Shown piece after piece: positions 45,712-55,388 of a DNA stretch of 64,000 nt. Numbering within the stretch: the stretch's first letter is position 1; each line of letters starts with the position of its first letter. A model generated the notes under the pieces. The model saw only the letters and a program-made list of their open reading frames with translations, was not told where the DNA came from and made no database searches. Source of the stretch: Streptomyces smyrnaeus (GTDB lineage: Bacteria > Actinomycetota > Actinomycetes > Streptomycetales > Streptomycetaceae); assembly GCF_017676345.1 (NCBI RefSeq), contig NZ_JAFFZM010000026.1:23000-86999 (forward strand). The letters are read 5' to 3'. The translations under genes and the position numbers were made by a program.

Positions 45712-47109
45712 TCAGTCCGCCGGGGCCCTACGGGCGGGGCGGGCCGGGAGGACACGCAGGGCCTCGCCGATGTCGGCGACCTCCAGCACCCGCATACCGT
45801 CCGGTACCCGGCCCGGGTCGCCCGGCACCAGTGCGTGGGTGAAGCCCAGCCGCGCGGCCTCCGCCAGCCGCCGCTGGACGCCCGTCACCCGGCGCACCTC
45901 ACCGGCGAGGCCGACCTCGCCGATCGCCACCAGGTTCTTCGGCAGCGGCGTGTCACTGGCGGCGCTGGCCAGCGCGAGCGCCACCGCGAGGTCGGCCGCG
46001 GGCTCGGAGAGCCGCACGCCGCCGACCGTGGCGCTGTAGATGTCCCGTTTGCCCAGGGCGCTGATGCGGCCACGCTGCTCCAGCACCGCCAGCATCATCG
46101 AGACCCGCGAGTTCTCCAGTCCGGAGGTGGTCCTGCGGGGGGAGGGGATCTGACTGTCGACGGTGAGCGCCTGCACCTCCGCGACCAGCGGGCGCCGCCC
46201 CTCCAGGGTCACCGTCAGACAGGTGCCGGGGACCGGCTCGGCGCGGCGGGTCAGAAACAGCCCGGAGGGGTCGGCCAGGCCCGTGATGCCCTCGTCGTGC
46301 AGCTCGAAGCAGCCCACCTCGTCCGTCGTCCCGTACCGGTTCTTCACACCGCGCACCAGGCGCAGCCGCGCATGCCGGTCGCCCTCGAAGTGCAGCACCA
46401 CGTCCACCAGATGCTCCAGCAGCCGCGGCCCCGCGATGGCGCCGTCCTTGGTGACGTGGCCGACCAGCAGCGTGGACATGCCGCGTTCCTTGGAGGCCCG
46501 GATCAGCGCGCCCGCCACCTCCCGCACCTGGGCGACGCCGCCCGGCGCTCCGTCGATCTCCGGCGAGGCCACCGTCTGCACCGAGTCCAGCACCAGCAGC
46601 GAGGGCTTGACCTCGTCCAGGTGCCCCAGCACGGACGACAGGTCGGTCTCGGCGGTCAGATACAGATGGTCGTCGATGGCGCCGATGCGGTCGGCCCGCA
46701 GCCGCACCTGGCCGGCCGACTCCTCACCTGTGACGTAGAGCGTGCGGTGGTCGTCGGACGCCGCCTTGGCCGCGACGTCGAGCAGCAGCGTCGACTTGCC
46801 GACGCCCGGCTCGCCGGCCAGCAGCACCACGGCGCCGGGCACCAGGCCGCCGCCCAGCACCCGGTCCAGCTCGGGCACGCCGGTGGCGCGGGCCGTGGCC
46901 TGCTTGCCGTCGACCTGGCCGATGGGCAGCGCGCTGACGGAGACCCGGCCGGGCGCGGTGGTCCGTACGGCCGGGGTGCCGCCCGCCTCCTCGACGGTGC
47001 CCCAGGCCTGGCACTCGGGACACCGCCCCAGCCACTTGGCGGTCTGCCAGCCGCACTCGGTGCAGCGGTAGGTGGGGCGGTCCTTGGCGGACGACTTACG
47101 GGCAGCCAT
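45712..47109 (-). CDS. radA: DNA repair protein RadA (Sms)
   Basis: RecA-like branch-migration helicase in homologous recombination. The 465 residues start with a four-Cys zinc finger (YRCTECGWQTAKWLGRCPEC), then Walker A GEPGVGKSTLLLD, Walker B SLLVLDSVQT, the RadA signature KNRYG, and a C-terminal Lon-like domain containing SGLENSRVSMM and the region after LPKNLVAIGEVGLAGEVR. The start MAARKSS is unambiguous. It is first in the radA-disA unit. Confidence 0.96.
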   Translation of the reverse strand: MAARKSSAKDRPTYRCTECGWQTAKWLGRCPECQAWGTVEEAGGTPAVRTTAPGRVSVSALPIGQVDGKQATARATGVPELDRVLGGGLVPGAVVLLAGEPGVGKSTLLLDVAAKAASDDHRTLYVTGEESAGQVRLRADRIGAIDDHLYLTAETDLSSVLGHLDEVKPSLLVLDSVQTVASPEIDGAPGGVAQVREVAGALIRASKERGMSTLLVGHVTKDGAIAGPRLLEHLVDVVLHFEGDRHARLRLVRGVKNRYGTTDEVGCFELHDEGITGLADPSGLFLTRRAEPVPGTCLTVTLEGRRPLVAEVQALTVDSQIPSPRRTTSGLENSRVSMMLAVLEQRGRISALGKRDIYSATVGGVRLSEPAADLAVALALASAASDTPLPKNLVAIGEVGLAGEVRRVTGVQRRLAEAARLGFTHALVPGDPGRVPDGMRVLEVADIGEALRVLPARPARRAPAD

Positions 47110-47363
47110 GACGTCACCGTATAGGCGGCCACTGACAGCGCCGTACGGGCGGCCGTCGGCGGACGGTACGGGCGGTCCGTCGGCAGCCGGTCCGTGCGCG
47201 GTCGGCCGGGTGCCGGCTGTGCGCCCTCCGTGCGCCCCTTTGGGTCCTTGGTGTCGTCAAACCCACCGGACGTGTCCTGTTTTGACGGCGACCGTCACCC
47301 GAAGGAAGTAATCCCGCGTCGGCGGCCCCAGTAAAGCGCCATCATCCGCCTACCGTCGCCGGG

Positions 47364-48926
47364 GTGATGACGAGCAGGCGCGACCACCCGACGAACGCCC
47401 CCGGCGCATCCCCAGCGCAACGGGCGGGCAGGACGACGCACCACCACTCCGCGGGCACGGGCGCGCGGTGCGACGACGCGTACCTGGACGGCCTGTTCAC
47501 CTACTGCCTTTCCGTGATGTGCGAGCACGAATCCGCCCTCGCCGCACTCGGTGAGACGCTCGCCCTCGCGGATCGCCAACGCGCGCGCGGACGCGCTCCC
47601 GAGGACGAACAGGCCCACCGGCCCTGGCTCTACGCACTGGCCCGGTGGGCCTGTTCGCGTCGCCTCGCCGCCCAGAAGGCCGCGCAGTCGGCGCAGGTCC
47701 CGTGGGCGGCACAGCCCGGACGCTCCGGACGGCCCGGGAGCCCGTTGCGGTCCGTGCGGTCCGGCCGCGCGGTCCCCTCCGGGCCGTCCGGCCCCGCCGG
47801 CCGCGCCGATCCCGCCGCCCCGGCGTCCCCGGCCGCATCGGCGGCCGAGCCGCTGGGTGCCGGGGCCAGGGCCCAGCGCCGCCGCGAACTGGCCGCGCTC
47901 GCCTGGCCGGAGGCCGCCGGTATCGCGCCGGAGCAGCGCGAGGCCCTCGAACTGTCCGTCCGCCACGGGCTGTCCCCGGCCCAGATCGGGGCCGTGCTCT
48001 CCCTGACGACCACCGCGGCCGAGGACCTGTTGCTGAACGCCTCCTGCGAAGTCGAGCGCACCCGGGCCGCGTTGCGTGTCGTCGAGTCCGGCGGCTGCCC
48101 GGCCGTGGCCCGGCTCGCGGGTGACGAGCGGCTGCTGCTGGGCACCGCGCTGCGCCACGAACTGGTGCGGCACGTGGACGAGTGCCCGCAGTGCCGCCGG
48201 GCCGCCGAGCGCGCCATGGCCGGGGTCTCCTGGCCCGGCACCGCTCCCGCCTCGGCCGCGCTCGCCGTCCTGACGGTTCCGCGCCCCGCCGTCGAGGCGG
48301 CCGTCGCGGTGGCACGCAGAGCGAGAGCCCAGCGCGCGCCCCGCTTCGACCGCGCGGGCTTCCCGGTGCACGACGACGAGCGTGCCGGGCGGCGGGACCG
48401 GCTGCGCGGGCGGGCCCTGACGTCGACGGTCATCGCCGCCGTGCTGGCGGCGCCGGTGGTCGCCCTGTGGGCCGCCTACCGCGGGGCCCCCGCCCCCGGG
48501 GAGCCACAGGCGGACCGTTCCGCCACCGCGCCGGACGAGCCCGCCGACGGAGGGGGCGGCCGGGGACACGGCGGCGTGGACGGCCCCGCGAGCACGGTTC
48601 TGCCCCCGGGGTTCGACCCTTGGCACACCTTCCCGGACGAGGCGAAGGACCGGGCCGAGACGGCGGACGGCGGCGGGCCGGACGGCAAAACCCGGCGGCC
48701 GTCGCGCGTCCGCGACGAGGAGTCGCCCGCGCGGCTGAGCGGCCCGGCCGCTCCGCCGTCGACCGCCCGGCCCTTGGCGCCGGTGCCGTCCGCCTCGCCG
48801 TCGCGCCCCACCTCGCCGCCGCCGAGCGGGACACCGACCGACTCCCCGTCCCCCAGCGGATCGACGACGCCGCCCCCCACCACGACCCCGAGCCCGCCCC
48901 AGAACCCGAGCGACTCCCCGTCCTGA
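47364..48926 (+). CDS. Membrane protein fusing sigma-factor-like and zinc-finger anti-sigma-like parts
   Basis: The 520 residues read, in order, as: a sigma-2-like helical region (YLDGLFTYCLSVMCEHESAL, then RPWLYALARWACSRRLA), a Pro/Ser/Ala linker, a sigma-4-like HTH (IAPEQREALELSVRHGLSPA, QIGAVLSLTTTAAEDLLLN), a zinc-finger anti-sigma-like motif (HELVRHVDECPQCRRAAERA), one membrane helix (STVIAAVLAAPVVALWAAY), and a long disordered Pro/Ser/Thr tail outside. ECF-type sigma and ZAS-type anti-sigma features are normally on separate proteins. Start GTG 47364 or ATG 47367; TACCGT at 47351 may be the -10. DNA-binding ability is unproven. Confidence 0.75.
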   Translation: MMTSRRDHPTNAPGASPAQRAGRTTHHHSAGTGARCDDAYLDGLFTYCLSVMCEHESALAALGETLALADRQRARGRAPEDEQAHRPWLYALARWACSRRLAAQKAAQSAQVPWAAQPGRSGRPGSPLRSVRSGRAVPSGPSGPAGRADPAAPASPAASAAEPLGAGARAQRRRELAALAWPEAAGIAPEQREALELSVRHGLSPAQIGAVLSLTTTAAEDLLLNASCEVERTRAALRVVESGGCPAVARLAGDERLLLGTALRHELVRHVDECPQCRRAAERAMAGVSWPGTAPASAALAVLTVPRPAVEAAVAVARRARAQRAPRFDRAGFPVHDDERAGRRDRLRGRALTSTVIAAVLAAPVVALWAAYRGAPAPGEPQADRSATAPDEPADGGGGRGHGGVDGPASTVLPPGFDPWHTFPDEAKDRAETADGGGPDGKTRRPSRVRDEESPARLSGPAAPPSTARPLAPVPSASPSRPTSPPPSGTPTDSPSPSGSTTPPPTTTPSPPQNPSDSPS

Positions 48927-49019
48927 CCGCCCCGCCCCTGGCGCCGCCCGCGGCCCGGCGCCCGGCGCCCGGGCGGTCCGGCACCCGGGCGGTCCGGGCC
49001 GTGGGCCTCGGGACCCCGG

Positions 49020-49940
49020 TTACAGCTCGGGCAGCTCTTCTCCGCCCGGCCCGGCGGCGGCGTGCTCGGCGGCATGGTCCGTCGCTGCGTGGTCCGCCGC
49101 TGCGCGGTCGGCGGTGGCGCGGGTGGTGGCCGGGTGTTCGGCCACCAGCGGGAGCTCACTGGCCAGGCGCTGCGCGCACAGCTCGGCGAGCTGGTCGTAG
49201 GCGGGCTTGCCCATGAGTTCGGTCAGCTCGGCGCGGTACGACTCGTAGACCGGCCGTCCGCCGCCGTGCGCCGACGGCGCCGCGGTGCACCACCAGTGCA
49301 GGTCGTGCCCTCCCGAGCCCCAGCCCCGCCGGTCGTACTCGGCGATGGTGACGTACAGCACCTCTTCGCCGTCCGGCCGCTCCACCCACTCGTAGGTGCG
49401 CCGGATCGGCACCTGCCAGCACACGTCGGGCTTGGTCTCCAGCGGCTCGCGGTCCTCGCGCAGGGCCAGGGTGTGCAGCGCGCACCCCGCGCCGCCCTCG
49501 AATCCGGCGCGATTGTTGAAGATGCAGGCGCCCTGCCAGCGCCGCGTCTGGCGCTCGCCGTCCTCGTTGACCTCGGTCCAGCCCAGCGCGCCGGTGCCGA
49601 TGTCGTGGAACTGCCAGGTCTCGGGTGTCAGCCGGGCGACGTGCTCGGCGACGCGCTTCTCGTCGTCCTCGTCGGAGAAGTGGGCGCCCAGCGTGCAGCA
49701 GCCGTCGGCGGCGCGGCCGGGTGTGATGCCCTGGCAGCCGTTGCCGAACAGGCAGTTCCAGCGGGAGGTCAGCCAGGTCAGGTCGCAGCGGAAGACCTGT
49801 TCGTCGTCGGCCGGGTCGGGGAACTCCACCCAGGCGCGGGTGAAGTCGAGACCGACCTCCTCGTCGCGCGCCCGGGGCGCCGGAGGCGCCTCGTGTGCGC
49901 CGTCCTGCTTCTTGTGCTTCGCCGCTTTCGTCTTACCCAC
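49020..49940 (-). CDS. Cysteine-cluster protein of unknown function
   Basis: A 306-residue protein. After a basic start (KTKAAKHKKQDG), the core holds many conserved-looking Cys: FRCDLTWLTSRWNCLFGNGC, then DGCCTLGAHF, later GACIFNNRAGFEGGAGCALH and DVCWQVPI. The spacing recalls metal or Fe-S binding YkgJ/DUF3109-type proteins, but I cannot assign a family. The last 45 residues are Ala/His/Asp-rich repeats. GTG at 49940 is the start. The neighbour is a divergent Ppx/GppA gene. Confidence 0.78.
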   Translation of the reverse strand: MGKTKAAKHKKQDGAHEAPPAPRARDEEVGLDFTRAWVEFPDPADDEQVFRCDLTWLTSRWNCLFGNGCQGITPGRAADGCCTLGAHFSDEDDEKRVAEHVARLTPETWQFHDIGTGALGWTEVNEDGERQTRRWQGACIFNNRAGFEGGAGCALHTLALREDREPLETKPDVCWQVPIRRTYEWVERPDGEEVLYVTIAEYDRRGWGSGGHDLHWWCTAAPSAHGGGRPVYESYRAELTELMGKPAYDQLAELCAQRLASELPLVAEHPATTRATADRAAADHAATDHAAEHAAAGPGGEELPEL

Positions 49941-50051
49941 GCGTCCAGCGTACGGGCCGGGGAGCGCGGCTCCCGGACGCCGCTCCCCGAGCCGGTCTCC
50001 CGTATCGTGCGCCGGGAGGTACCGCAGCGGCGGACCCGCCAGGAGGCTAGC

Positions 50052-50993
50052 GTGCTGGGTATGAGACTCGGTGTCCTCGATGTGGGCTCGAACACGGTCC
50101 ACCTGCTCGTGGTGGATGCGCATCCCGGTGCGCGGCCCCTGCCCGCGTACTCCCACAAGACGACGCTGCGGCTCGCCGAACTCCTGGAGGAGGACGGCTC
50201 GATCAGCGCGGAGGGCGTCGACCGGATCTGCGTCACCCTCGCCGAGGCGCTGCAGATCTCCGAGGACAAGGGGGTCGAGGCGCTGCTGCCGTTCGCGACC
50301 TCCGCCGTCCGCGAGGCGGCCAACGCGGAGCACGTGCTGCACCGCATCGCCACGGAGACCGGCGTCAAGCTGGAGGTGCTCTCCGGTGCGGACGAGGCGC
50401 GGCTGACGTTTCTGGCGGTACGGCGCTGGTTCGGCTGGTCGGCCGGGCGGCTGCTGGTGCTGGACATCGGCGGCGGCTCGCTGGAGATCGCCTACGGGCT
50501 GGACGAGGACCCCGACGCGGCGGTGTCGCTGCCGCTGGGTGCCGGGCGGCTCACCTCCGGCTGGCTGCCGGGCGATCCGCCCGATCCGGCGGACGTGCGC
50601 GCCCTGCGGCGGCATGTGCGGGCCGAGATCGCCCGCTCGGTGGGGGAGTTCAACCGGTTCAGCCCGCCGGACCACGTGGTGGCCACCTCCAAGACCTTCA
50701 AGCAGCTCGCCCGGATGGCGGGCGCCCCGCGCAGCGCGGAGGGCGTCTACACCCGCCGGGTACTGAGCCGGTCCTCCCTGGAGGAGTGGGTGCCCAAGCT
50801 CGCCTCGATGCCGGCCGAGGAGCGCGCCGCCCTGCCCGGCGTCTCCGAGGGCCGGGCCCATCAACTGCTGGCGGGCGCTCTGGTCGCGGAGGCGGCGTTG
50901 GACCTGTTCGCCGTCGCGGAGGCCGAGATCTGCCCCTGGGCCCTGCGCGAGGGCATAATCCTGCGCCGCCTCGACCGGCTGCGGGCGGCGTGA
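50052..50993 (+). CDS. Ppx/GppA family exopolyphosphatase/pppGpp phosphohydrolase
   Basis: An ASKHA-fold enzyme of 313 residues that hydrolyses polyphosphate or pppGpp. Phosphate 1 motif LGVLDVGSNTVHLLVVD and phosphate 2 motif LLVLDIGGGSLEIAYG are clear. This is the short, single-module actinobacterial Ppx type, without the C-terminal HD-like domain of E. coli Ppx. The GTG at 50052 has AGGAGG 5 bases upstream; ATG at 50061 is the alternative start. Polyphosphate versus pppGpp preference cannot be decided from sequence. Confidence 0.93.
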   Translation: MLGMRLGVLDVGSNTVHLLVVDAHPGARPLPAYSHKTTLRLAELLEEDGSISAEGVDRICVTLAEALQISEDKGVEALLPFATSAVREAANAEHVLHRIATETGVKLEVLSGADEARLTFLAVRRWFGWSAGRLLVLDIGGGSLEIAYGLDEDPDAAVSLPLGAGRLTSGWLPGDPPDPADVRALRRHVRAEIARSVGEFNRFSPPDHVVATSKTFKQLARMAGAPRSAEGVYTRRVLSRSSLEEWVPKLASMPAEERAALPGVSEGRAHQLLAGALVAEAALDLFAVAEAEICPWALREGIILRRLDRLRAA

Positions 50994-51091
50994 GCCCGCC
51001 ACCGCACCCGGGGGGCCTCCGCTCGCGGGAGGGAGCTCTCTCACAGGGGGGTAACCCTTCGCGGGCGGCGAACCGCGCTTAGGGTGGCTGG

Positions 51092-52045
51092 GTGGGCATC
51101 GAAAGCGTGCGGGTCCCCCAGGCGAAGGTCGCGCTGTCGACGGCCTCGGTGTACCCCGAGTCGACGGCCGCGGCCTTCGAGATCGCCGCGCGTCTCGGTT
51201 ACGACGGCGTCGAGGTCATGGTGTGGACCGACCCGGTCAGCCAGGACGTGGACGCGCTGCGCCGGCTGTCGGACTTCCACGGGGTCCCGATTCTGGCCGT
51301 TCACGCACCGTGTCTGCTCATCACGCAGCGTGTGTGGTCCACCGATCCGTGGACGAAGCTGGTACGTGCCCGTACGGCGGCGGAGACGCTCGGCGCGTCC
51401 ACCGTGGTGGTGCATCCGCCCTTCCGCTGGCAGCGCAACTACGCGCGGGAGTTCGAGCAAGGGGTGTGGCGGATGGCGAACGAGACCGACGTCCGGTTCG
51501 CCGTCGAGAACATGTACCCCTGGCGCTACCGGGACCGCGAGATGCTGGCCTACGCGCCCGACTGGGACCCCACCCGGAACGACTACCGGCACTTCACGAT
51601 CGACCTCTCGCACACCGCGACGGCCCGTAACGACACGCTCGCGATGGTCGAGCGGATGGGGGACCGGCTTGGCCATGTGCACATCGCGGACGGCAACGGT
51701 TCGGCGAAGGACGAGCATCTGGTGCCGGGGCGCGGCTCGCAGCCGTGTGCCGAGGTGCTGGAGCGGTTGGCCGCACGCGGCTTCGACGGGCACGTCGTCG
51801 TCGAGGTGAACACCCGGCGCGCCATGTCGGCCGCCGAGCGCGAGGAGGACCTGGCCGAGGCCCTCGCCTACACCCGTCTTCACCTGGCCGCTCCCGGCCC
51901 CGCCCCCACCAGCGGTGCCAACGGCACCGGCAGCAACAACGGCGCCGGCGGCCACGGCGGCCACGGCGGCCACGGCGGCACCGGCGGGGAGCCGGGCGGT
52001 GACGGGACGGCGACCGGCCACCCCGCCGGCCGGAGGAACGCATGA
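51092..52045 (+). CDS. Sugar phosphate isomerase/epimerase-like TIM-barrel protein
   Basis: The 317-residue protein has an AP-endonuclease-2 TIM-barrel fold: VALSTASVYPE, RLGYDGVEVMVWTDP, ILAVHAPCLLIT, VVVHPPFRWQ, FAVENMYPW, FTIDLSHTA, HVHIADGNG and VVVEVNTRR give the metal-binding His/Glu/Asp set. The tail is Gly/His-rich (51947-51973 repeat) and could bind metal. The substrate is unknown. It overlaps the TetR gene by 4 bp (ATGA). Confidence 0.87.
   Translation: MGIESVRVPQAKVALSTASVYPESTAAAFEIAARLGYDGVEVMVWTDPVSQDVDALRRLSDFHGVPILAVHAPCLLITQRVWSTDPWTKLVRARTAAETLGASTVVVHPPFRWQRNYAREFEQGVWRMANETDVRFAVENMYPWRYRDREMLAYAPDWDPTRNDYRHFTIDLSHTATARNDTLAMVERMGDRLGHVHIADGNGSAKDEHLVPGRGSQPCAEVLERLAARGFDGHVVVEVNTRRAMSAAEREEDLAEALAYTRLHLAAPGPAPTSGANGTGSNNGAGGHGGHGGHGGTGGEPGGDGTATGHPAGRRNA
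51947..51973 (+). repeat. GGCGGCCAC triplet repeat in coding sequence
   Basis: Three exact 9-bp copies encode Gly-Gly-His units in the tail of the TIM-barrel protein. Confidence 0.8.
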
Positions 52046-52731
52046 CCGAACGCTCCTCCCAGGAGCCGGGGCCCGCCCCCCGCAGGCGGGGGCGCCCGGC
52101 GCGGCGTACCGCCGAGGCCGGACCGGGCGCGCGCGAGCGGATTCTGGCCTCGGCCCGCGGCGAGTTCGCCGAGCACGGCTTCGACAAGGTCTCCGTCCGC
52201 GCCATCGCGCGTGGCGCGGGTGTGGACGCGGCGCTGGTCCACCACTACTTCGGTACCAAGGAGCAGGTGTTCGTCGCCGCGATCGAGGGCGCCATGGCAC
52301 CGGTGCTCTCGGTCCCCGATCTGGTCGGGACCGCCGCCCCGGACGCCGTGGGCCAGGTCATCACCCGAAGGTTCCTGGAGGTCTGGGAGGGCCCGGCCAC
52401 CCGCGAACCGGTGCTGGCGATCGTCCGCTCGGCGGTCAACAACGAGCGGGCGGCGGCCGTCTTCCGCGGACTGCTGACCCGCAGTCTGCTCAGCCGGGTG
52501 GCGGCCCGGATCCAGGGGCCCGACGCCGAGCTGCGTGTCGGTCTGGCGGCGGCGCAGCTGGTGGGGGCGGCGCTGCTGCGGCATGTCATCCGGCTGGAGC
52601 CGGTGGCCTCCGAGCCGCTGGAGGGCGTGATCGCCCGGCTGGCGCCCGTCGTCCAGCACCACCTCACGGGCCCCGGTCCGCAGGACGAACCGGGTTCCGT
52701 CCATCATTCGGACCCCCTGTCCGGATCCTGA
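52042..52731 (+). CDS. TetR-family transcriptional regulator
   Basis: A 229-residue regulator with a basic N-tail (RRRGRPARR), an HTH (RERILASARGEFAEHGFDKV, VRAIARGAGVDAALVHHYFG) and a TetR_C-type ligand domain. Start overlaps the previous stop, so it is coupled to the isomerase-like gene. ilvD follows 92 bp later. Targets are unknown; self-regulation of this operon is the simplest guess. Confidence 0.93.
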   Translation: MTERSSQEPGPAPRRRGRPARRTAEAGPGARERILASARGEFAEHGFDKVSVRAIARGAGVDAALVHHYFGTKEQVFVAAIEGAMAPVLSVPDLVGTAAPDAVGQVITRRFLEVWEGPATREPVLAIVRSAVNNERAAAVFRGLLTRSLLSRVAARIQGPDAELRVGLAAAQLVGAALLRHVIRLEPVASEPLEGVIARLAPVVQHHLTGPGPQDEPGSVHHSDPLSGS

Positions 52732-52823
52732 GCGCGAGGCGTACCCTCGAACTCTCTACGTACCGCAGCGGCCGCCGGGCCCCACCGCCATGGCGGGCCG
52801 CCCGCACCAAGGGAGAGGCAGCC

Positions 52824-54686
52824 ATGCCCGAGCTGAGGTCCCGCACCGTCACCCACGGACGCAACATGGCAGGGGCGCGTGCCCTTATGCAGGCGTCCGG
52901 CGTAGCGCGTGAGGACTTCGGCAAGCCGGTCATCGCGGTGGCCAACAGCTTCACCGAGTTCGTGCCCGGCCACACCCACCTCCAGCCGGTGGGCCGCATC
53001 GTCAGCGAGGCGGTCAAGGCGGCGGGCGGCATCCCGCGCGAGTTCAACACCATCGCGGTGGACGACGGCATCGCCATGGGCCACGGCGGCATGCTCTACT
53101 CGCTGCCGTCCCGGGACCTGATCGCCGACTCGGTCGAGTACATGACCGAGGCGCACTGCGCGGACGCGCTGATCTGCATCTCCAACTGCGACAAGATCAC
53201 TCCCGGGATGCTGATGGCCGCGATGCGGCTCGACATCCCCACCGTCTTCGTCTCCGGCGGCCCCATGGAAGCCGGCCGCGCGACGCTGGTGAACGGCACC
53301 GTCCGCAAGCTGGACCTGGTCGACGCGATGTCCGAGGCCGTCAACGACCAGGTCTCCGACGAGGACATCCTCCGTATCGAGGAGAACGCCTGCCCGACCT
53401 GCGGCTCCTGTTCGGGCATGTTCACCGCCAACTCCATGAACTGCCTCACCGAGGCCCTCGGTCTGGCCCTGCCCGGCAACGGCTCCGTGCTGGCCACCCA
53501 CACGGCGCGCAAGGAGCTGTACGAGTCGGCGGGCCGCACGGTCGTCGAGATCACCAAGCGCTACTACGACCAGGACGACGCCACCGTCCTGCCGCGCAAC
53601 GTCGGCTCCCGCGCCGCCTTCGAGAACGCCATGGCCCTCGACATCGCCATGGGCGGCTCCACCAACACGATCCTGCACCTGCTGGCCGCGGCCCAGGAGG
53701 CCGAGCTGGACTTCACGATGGCCGACATCGACCAGCTCTCCCGCAAGCTGCCCTGCCTGGCCAAGGTCGCCCCGAACGTTGCCAAGGCAGGGCCCGGCGG
53801 CACGTACTACATGGAGGATGTGCACCGCGCGGGCGGCATCCCCGCCATCCTGGGCGAGCTCTACCGCGCCGGGCTGCTCAACGAGGACGTGCACACCGTG
53901 CACGCCGACTCGATGGACGAGTGGCTCAAGACCTGGGACATCCGCGGCGGCTCGCCCTCGCCGCAGGCCGTGGAGCTCTTCCACGCCGCGCCGGGCTGCA
54001 AGCGCTCCGCCGAGGCGTTCTCGCAGTCCGAGCGGTGGGAGACGCTGGACGTCGACGCGGCGGACGGCTGCATCCGCGACATCGACCACGCCTACTCGAC
54101 CGAGGGCGGGCTGGCGGTGCTGTACGGCAACCTGGCCGAGAACGGCTGCGTGGTGAAGACCGCCGGCGTGGACGAGTCGATCCTGACCTTCACCGGGCCC
54201 GCCGTGGTGTGCGAGTCCCAGGAGGAGGCCGTTCAGAAGATCCTCGACAAGACGGTCAAGGAGGGCGACGTCGTCGTCATCCGCTACGAGGGCCCCAAGG
54301 GCGGCCCCGGTATGCAGGAGATGCTCTACCCCACCTCGTTCCTCAAGGGCCGGGGCCTGGGCAAGGCCTGCGCGCTGATCACCGACGGCCGGTTCTCCGG
54401 CGGTACGTCCGGACTCTCCATCGGCCACATCTCGCCCGAGGCGGCCGGTGGCGGCACCATCGCCCTGGTGGAGGACGGCGACACCGTCGTCATCGACATC
54501 CCGAACAGGCAGCTGCGCCTCGATGTGCCCGACGCGACGCTGGCGGCCCGCCGCGAGGCGCTGGCCGGCCGGTACGCGCCCGTGGCGCGTGAGCGCAAGG
54601 TCTCCACCGCGCTGCGCGCCTACGCGGCGATGGCCACCAGCGCCGACCGGGGTGCTGTGCGCGATGTGACCCTGCTGGAGCGCTGA
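52824..54686 (+). CDS. ilvD: Dihydroxy-acid dehydratase
   Basis: The third enzyme of branched-chain amino acid synthesis; dehydrates dihydroxy-isovalerate and dihydroxy-methylvalerate. At 620 residues it has full length for the long type. It carries iron-sulfur ligands in CISNCDKITPGML and ENACPTCGSCSGMFTANSMN, and KGGPGMQEML and TDGRFSGGTSGLSIGH near the C-terminus. The start MPELRSRTVTHGRNMAGARA with GGGAGAGG upstream is clear. It ends in a hairpin of the dispersed GGGGCGCGGGGAAC repeat. Confidence 0.96.
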   Translation: MPELRSRTVTHGRNMAGARALMQASGVAREDFGKPVIAVANSFTEFVPGHTHLQPVGRIVSEAVKAAGGIPREFNTIAVDDGIAMGHGGMLYSLPSRDLIADSVEYMTEAHCADALICISNCDKITPGMLMAAMRLDIPTVFVSGGPMEAGRATLVNGTVRKLDLVDAMSEAVNDQVSDEDILRIEENACPTCGSCSGMFTANSMNCLTEALGLALPGNGSVLATHTARKELYESAGRTVVEITKRYYDQDDATVLPRNVGSRAAFENAMALDIAMGGSTNTILHLLAAAQEAELDFTMADIDQLSRKLPCLAKVAPNVAKAGPGGTYYMEDVHRAGGIPAILGELYRAGLLNEDVHTVHADSMDEWLKTWDIRGGSPSPQAVELFHAAPGCKRSAEAFSQSERWETLDVDAADGCIRDIDHAYSTEGGLAVLYGNLAENGCVVKTAGVDESILTFTGPAVVCESQEEAVQKILDKTVKEGDVVVIRYEGPKGGPGMQEMLYPTSFLKGRGLGKACALITDGRFSGGTSGLSIGHISPEAAGGGTIALVEDGDTVVIDIPNRQLRLDVPDATLAARREALAGRYAPVARERKVSTALRAYAAMATSADRGAVRDVTLLER

Positions 54687-54688
54687 GC

Positions 54689-54716
54689 CGCGCCCCGACA
54701 GGGGCGCGGGGAACGG
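54689..54716. repeat. Dispersed GGGGCGCGGGGAAC repeat with hairpin, after ilvD
   Basis: CGCGCCCC (54689-54696) pairs with GGGGCGCG (54701-54708), followed by GGGAAC. This is the short repeat found at gene ends throughout Streptomyces chromosomes, and it may act as a terminator. A second copy lies near 61330 after proC. Confidence 0.65.
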
Positions 54717-54803
54717 CGCGACCGACCACGGACGAGCCTCACGTCCGCAGACGGCAGCCAGGGGCAGACGTTGCCCGGAACCCCGCACCGCCATAATCGG
54801 AAC

Positions 54804-55334
54804 GTGTCCCAGCAACCGAAGACCCCCGACGCACCGACCCCGGAACCGCTCCGCTTCTACGGCACCACCTGGGTCGACCACTCCGGCGGCTACGCCCTGC
54901 GCCGCGCAGCCCTGGGCATCGGCGCGGTACTGGCGGCAGCCGCCGGTGCCTTCGTGCTGCGGTTCGCGTACCAGGGCGTGGTGCTGGCCGACATCGGGAG
55001 CTGGGCGAGCGTGCTGCTCGTCGTCGCGTTCGCGGTGTGCAGCGCGCTGGCGTTCTCCCGCACCCTCACCCACTACGGCCGCCGCCCCAGTGAGCGCGAG
55101 GCGTCGGCCGAGTCGTCGATGCGCAGCATCCGGATCGTCGGCTTCATCGGCGTACTGCTCGCCTACGCGCTGCGCACCTGCGTCGAGGCGCCCGGCGAGA
55201 AGCTGCACCGCGCCGAGTACGAGGCCGCTCTGGACCGCCACGAGCGGCAGCGCACCGCCCGCACCGGCAATCCGGCGGCACGCGGCAGGGGAGCGAAGGG
55301 CGGCAAGGGTCGGAAGAAGTCGCGCAAGGGCTGA
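54804..55334 (+). CDS. Small membrane protein of unknown function
   Basis: A 176-residue protein with a conserved-looking N-terminus (RFYGTTWVDHSGGYALRRAA), then three helices (IGAVLAAAAGAFVLRF, ASVLLVVAFAVCSALAF, IVGFIGVLLAYALR) and a basic tail of Lys/Arg/Gly (GAKGGKGRKKSRKG). Start GTG at 54804 lies 6 bases after CATAAT (54792-54797), which looks like the -10 of a leaderless promoter with TTGCCC 15 bp upstream. Function is unknown. Confidence 0.8.
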   Translation: MSQQPKTPDAPTPEPLRFYGTTWVDHSGGYALRRAALGIGAVLAAAAGAFVLRFAYQGVVLADIGSWASVLLVVAFAVCSALAFSRTLTHYGRRPSEREASAESSMRSIRIVGFIGVLLAYALRTCVEAPGEKLHRAEYEAALDRHERQRTARTGNPAARGRGAKGGKGRKKSRKG

Positions 55335-55388
55335 CCCGCCCGGTTGCCGCTCGGCTGCCGCTCGGCTCCTCGTCACCCCCCACACGAA

